From assembly GCA_045110675.1 (NCBI GenBank), contig JBGCGJ010000017.1, positions 278,720-342,719 of the forward strand: DNA of 64,000 nucleotides. Direction: 5' to 3'. This DNA is from JBALVT01 sp045110675. Its GTDB lineage: Bacteria > Pseudomonadota > Gammaproteobacteria > Pseudomonadales > Halieaceae. Below the pieces are notes generated by a model, which saw only the letters and a program-made list of their open reading frames with translations, did no database searches and was not told the origin of the DNA. Shown one piece after another: positions 62,494 through 64,000 of the stretch. Positions within the stretch are counted from its first letter, which is position 1. Every line of letters begins with the position of its first letter. A program made the translations under genes and the position numbers.

Positions 62494-63741
62494 ATGTTTT
62501 TCACAATTGCGCTAAAAAGCTTATTGAACCGCAAGGGGTCGGCAATTATGACGCTGTTGGCGATTGCTGTGACCATCTTTGTGCTCCTGGGAATTGAACA
62601 TATCCGCCACCAGGCACGGGATAGCTTCGCCAGCACTGTATCTGGCGTAGACCTAATCGTGGGTGCCAAGACCGGAAGCCTGAATCTGCTGCTCTATTCC
62701 GTTTTCCGCATGGGCGCACCCACAGACAATATAAGCTGGGAGGCGTATCGGGAAATTGCCTCAGACAAAGACATCGCCTGGTCGGTGCCTCTTTCGCTGG
62801 GAGATTCACACAAGGGATACCGTGTACTGGGAACAACAGCCGGATACTTTGAACACTTTAGCTATGGAGACAAGCGGAAGCTCGCTTTCGATGATGGCCG
62901 ACCATTCGAGGATGTGTTTGATGTGGTGCTCGGGTCAGAAGTGGCGCGTGAGCTGAACTACACCATAGGAGACAAAATCATTCTCGCGCACGGCGTAGTC
63001 AGCACCAGTTTCAACCGGCACGAAAACAGCCCATTTGCCGTGGCAGGTATCTTGGCTGCAACCGGAACCCCCGTGGACCAGACAGTACACGTGCGCTTGC
63101 AAGGATTAGACGCCATACACGCCCAAGAAGCGCCGAGCTTCGGGATGTCGCACGCTCGCAATGGTCAGACCAAGACACCCAATCAAGAGCTGACACCGAA
63201 AAGTATTACCGCATTCATGCTGGGACTAAAGTCGAGAATGGTCACCTTCCGCGTACAAAGACAGATCAATGCCTTTGAACGCGAACCGCTGTTGGCTATA
63301 TTACCCGGCGTGGCGTTGTCGGAACTATGGCAGATGGTCGGAATGTTTGAGAATGTGCTGCGACTCATCTCAGGGCTTTTTCTCGTTGCTTCTGTTCTCG
63401 GCCTGGGCGCAGTGTTACTCGCCTCCGTGCGTGAACGATCTCACGAGATCAAGTTATTGCGAGCATTGGGCGCACCGCCTTACTATCTATTTCTGCTGTT
63501 GGAGGCGGAAGCGCTAGTCATAAGCCTATGCGGCATGTTCTTAGGCATGGTTAGCCTATACCTGTGCCTGGTTACCTTAGAAGATGCTCTGTTTTCAACC
63601 TTTGGATTACACCTAAGCCCGAATGTACTTACTGATGATGGCCTGTTTGTCATGCTCCTTGTAACTGCCGCTGCGCTTATCTCGGCGGCGATCCCGTCGA
63701 TGATAGTCTATACAAGAGCAAAGTCCCAAACCGATCTATGA
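62494..63741 (+). CDS. ABC transporter permease, FtsX/MacB type
   Basis: 415 residues: first helix (AIMTLLAIAVTIFVLLGIEH), a ~230-residue periplasmic domain with VDLIVGAKTGSLNLLLYSVF, and three C-terminal helices, with VRERSHEIKLLRALGAPPYY as the family's cytoplasmic coupling element. It forms a complex with the ATPase seven bases upstream. The likely partners are ZrgA and DUF3299 in the periplasm. It is followed by the zur gene. Confidence 0.9.
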   Translation: MFFTIALKSLLNRKGSAIMTLLAIAVTIFVLLGIEHIRHQARDSFASTVSGVDLIVGAKTGSLNLLLYSVFRMGAPTDNISWEAYREIASDKDIAWSVPLSLGDSHKGYRVLGTTAGYFEHFSYGDKRKLAFDDGRPFEDVFDVVLGSEVARELNYTIGDKIILAHGVVSTSFNRHENSPFAVAGILAATGTPVDQTVHVRLQGLDAIHAQEAPSFGMSHARNGQTKTPNQELTPKSITAFMLGLKSRMVTFRVQRQINAFEREPLLAILPGVALSELWQMVGMFENVLRLISGLFLVASVLGLGAVLLASVRERSHEIKLLRALGAPPYYLFLLLEAEALVISLCGMFLGMVSLYLCLVTLEDALFSTFGLHLSPNVLTDDGLFVMLLVTAAALISAAIPSMIVYTRAKSQTDL

Positions 63742-63799
63742 ACTATAATGTTTGCGCTCACACTGCTATCTTTGACTAAATGAGGATGTTGAAGAAACT

Positions 63800-64000
63800 A
63801 TGATGAATGTCGATTCGGTTATCAATCAGGCAGAACAGCGCTGTAAAGCCCAGGGCACTCGCCTCACGGACAAAAGAAAGCAAATCCTGTCAGGCCTTTT
63901 GCTCTCTGACTCAGCACTGTCAGCCTATGAACTAGCCGATTATTGCAAATCAGAATTCGGCCATGCCATCCCGGCGATGTCTGTCTATCGAATCCTCGAT
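63800..64000 (+). CDS. zur: Fur-family regulator, probably Zur (cut by window end)
   Basis: 67 residues visible: the winged-helix start AEQRCKAQGTRLTDKRKQIL, then SALSAYELADYC and IPAMSVYRILD, the recognition-helix region of Zur/Fur proteins. The C-terminal metal sites lie outside. ATG 63800 (or ATG 63803) follows GAAGAAA. Its place at the end of the zinc cluster supports Zur rather than Fur. Confidence 0.85.
   Translation, partial: MMNVDSVINQAEQRCKAQGTRLTDKRKQILSGLLLSDSALSAYELADYCKSEFGHAIPAMSVYRILD

Noticed and set aside
63741..63770. Weak zinc-box-like AACTATAATGTTT before zur
   Set aside because: Too few matches to the core and no symmetry; autoregulation cannot be claimed.

Overview
The window looks like the chromosome of a marine-type gammaproteobacterium. 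Gene order links it to the Pseudomonas/Cellvibrionales side: serB beside a ytjB-type gene and parC; rhodanese-grxC-secB beside gpmI-envC-ctpA-yibQ; hisBHAF; mutY-yggX; glnA-DUF4124-ntrBC. Family and genus cannot be fixed from sequence reading alone. No rRNA, CRISPR array or intact insertion sequence was seen. The only tRNA is tRNA-Phe.

Positions 1-41,100 are core genome: a three-gene proton-translocating transhydrogenase (pntAA-pntAB-pntB, cut by the window start); a FAN1-type nuclease overlapping an XPD/DinG-like helicase; an NhaC antiporter and thioesterase; the complete EF-P beta-lysylation set (epmA, efp, epmB); a PilZ-like protein; serB, a ytjB-like gene and parC; a cNMP-domain protein; slyD-elaA, dtd, typA, an orphan FkbM methyltransferase and thiI; the nitrogen regulon (glnA with NtrC box and sigma-54 promoter, DUF4124, NtrC box, ntrB, ntrC); trmL, secB, grxC, rhodanese; gpmI, envC (apparently starting at CTG), ctpA, yibQ; hisF-A-H-B; mutY-yggX; tRNA-Phe and its terminator.

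Positions 41,100-47,400 are an accessory patch beside tRNA-Phe: a repeat protein of unknown function, a truncated duplicate of an Xre/membrane-protein pair and the intact pair itself, a MarR regulator with a four-cysteine tail divergent from a secreted protein whose promoter spacer is a perfect palindrome, a thioredoxin-fold protein, a HigBA-type toxin-antitoxin pair, a methyltransferase, and scattered REP-like palindromes.

Positions 47,400-64,000 form a large metal-homeostasis region, probably a zinc-starvation (Zur) regulon. Four copies of a 19-bp palindrome related to AATGATACA-N-TGTATCATT stand before DUF1826, before a small His/Cys secreted protein plus a ZnuD-like TonB receptor, before zrgA-merC-hisI-COG0523, and between DUF3299 and an ABC transporter. 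A zur/fur-family gene follows and runs off the window end. Together these genes would take zinc through the outer membrane (TonB receptors), handle it in the periplasm (ZrgA, DUF3299, MacB/LolD-like ABC system), distribute it by a COG0523 GTPase and keep histidine synthesis going (HisI). On the minus strand, downstream of the DUF1826 box, a same-strand run leads through a TerB-like gene and a small secreted protein to a second TonB receptor and a three-gene DUF3526-type ABC transporter. This run is the best candidate for an undescribed system.
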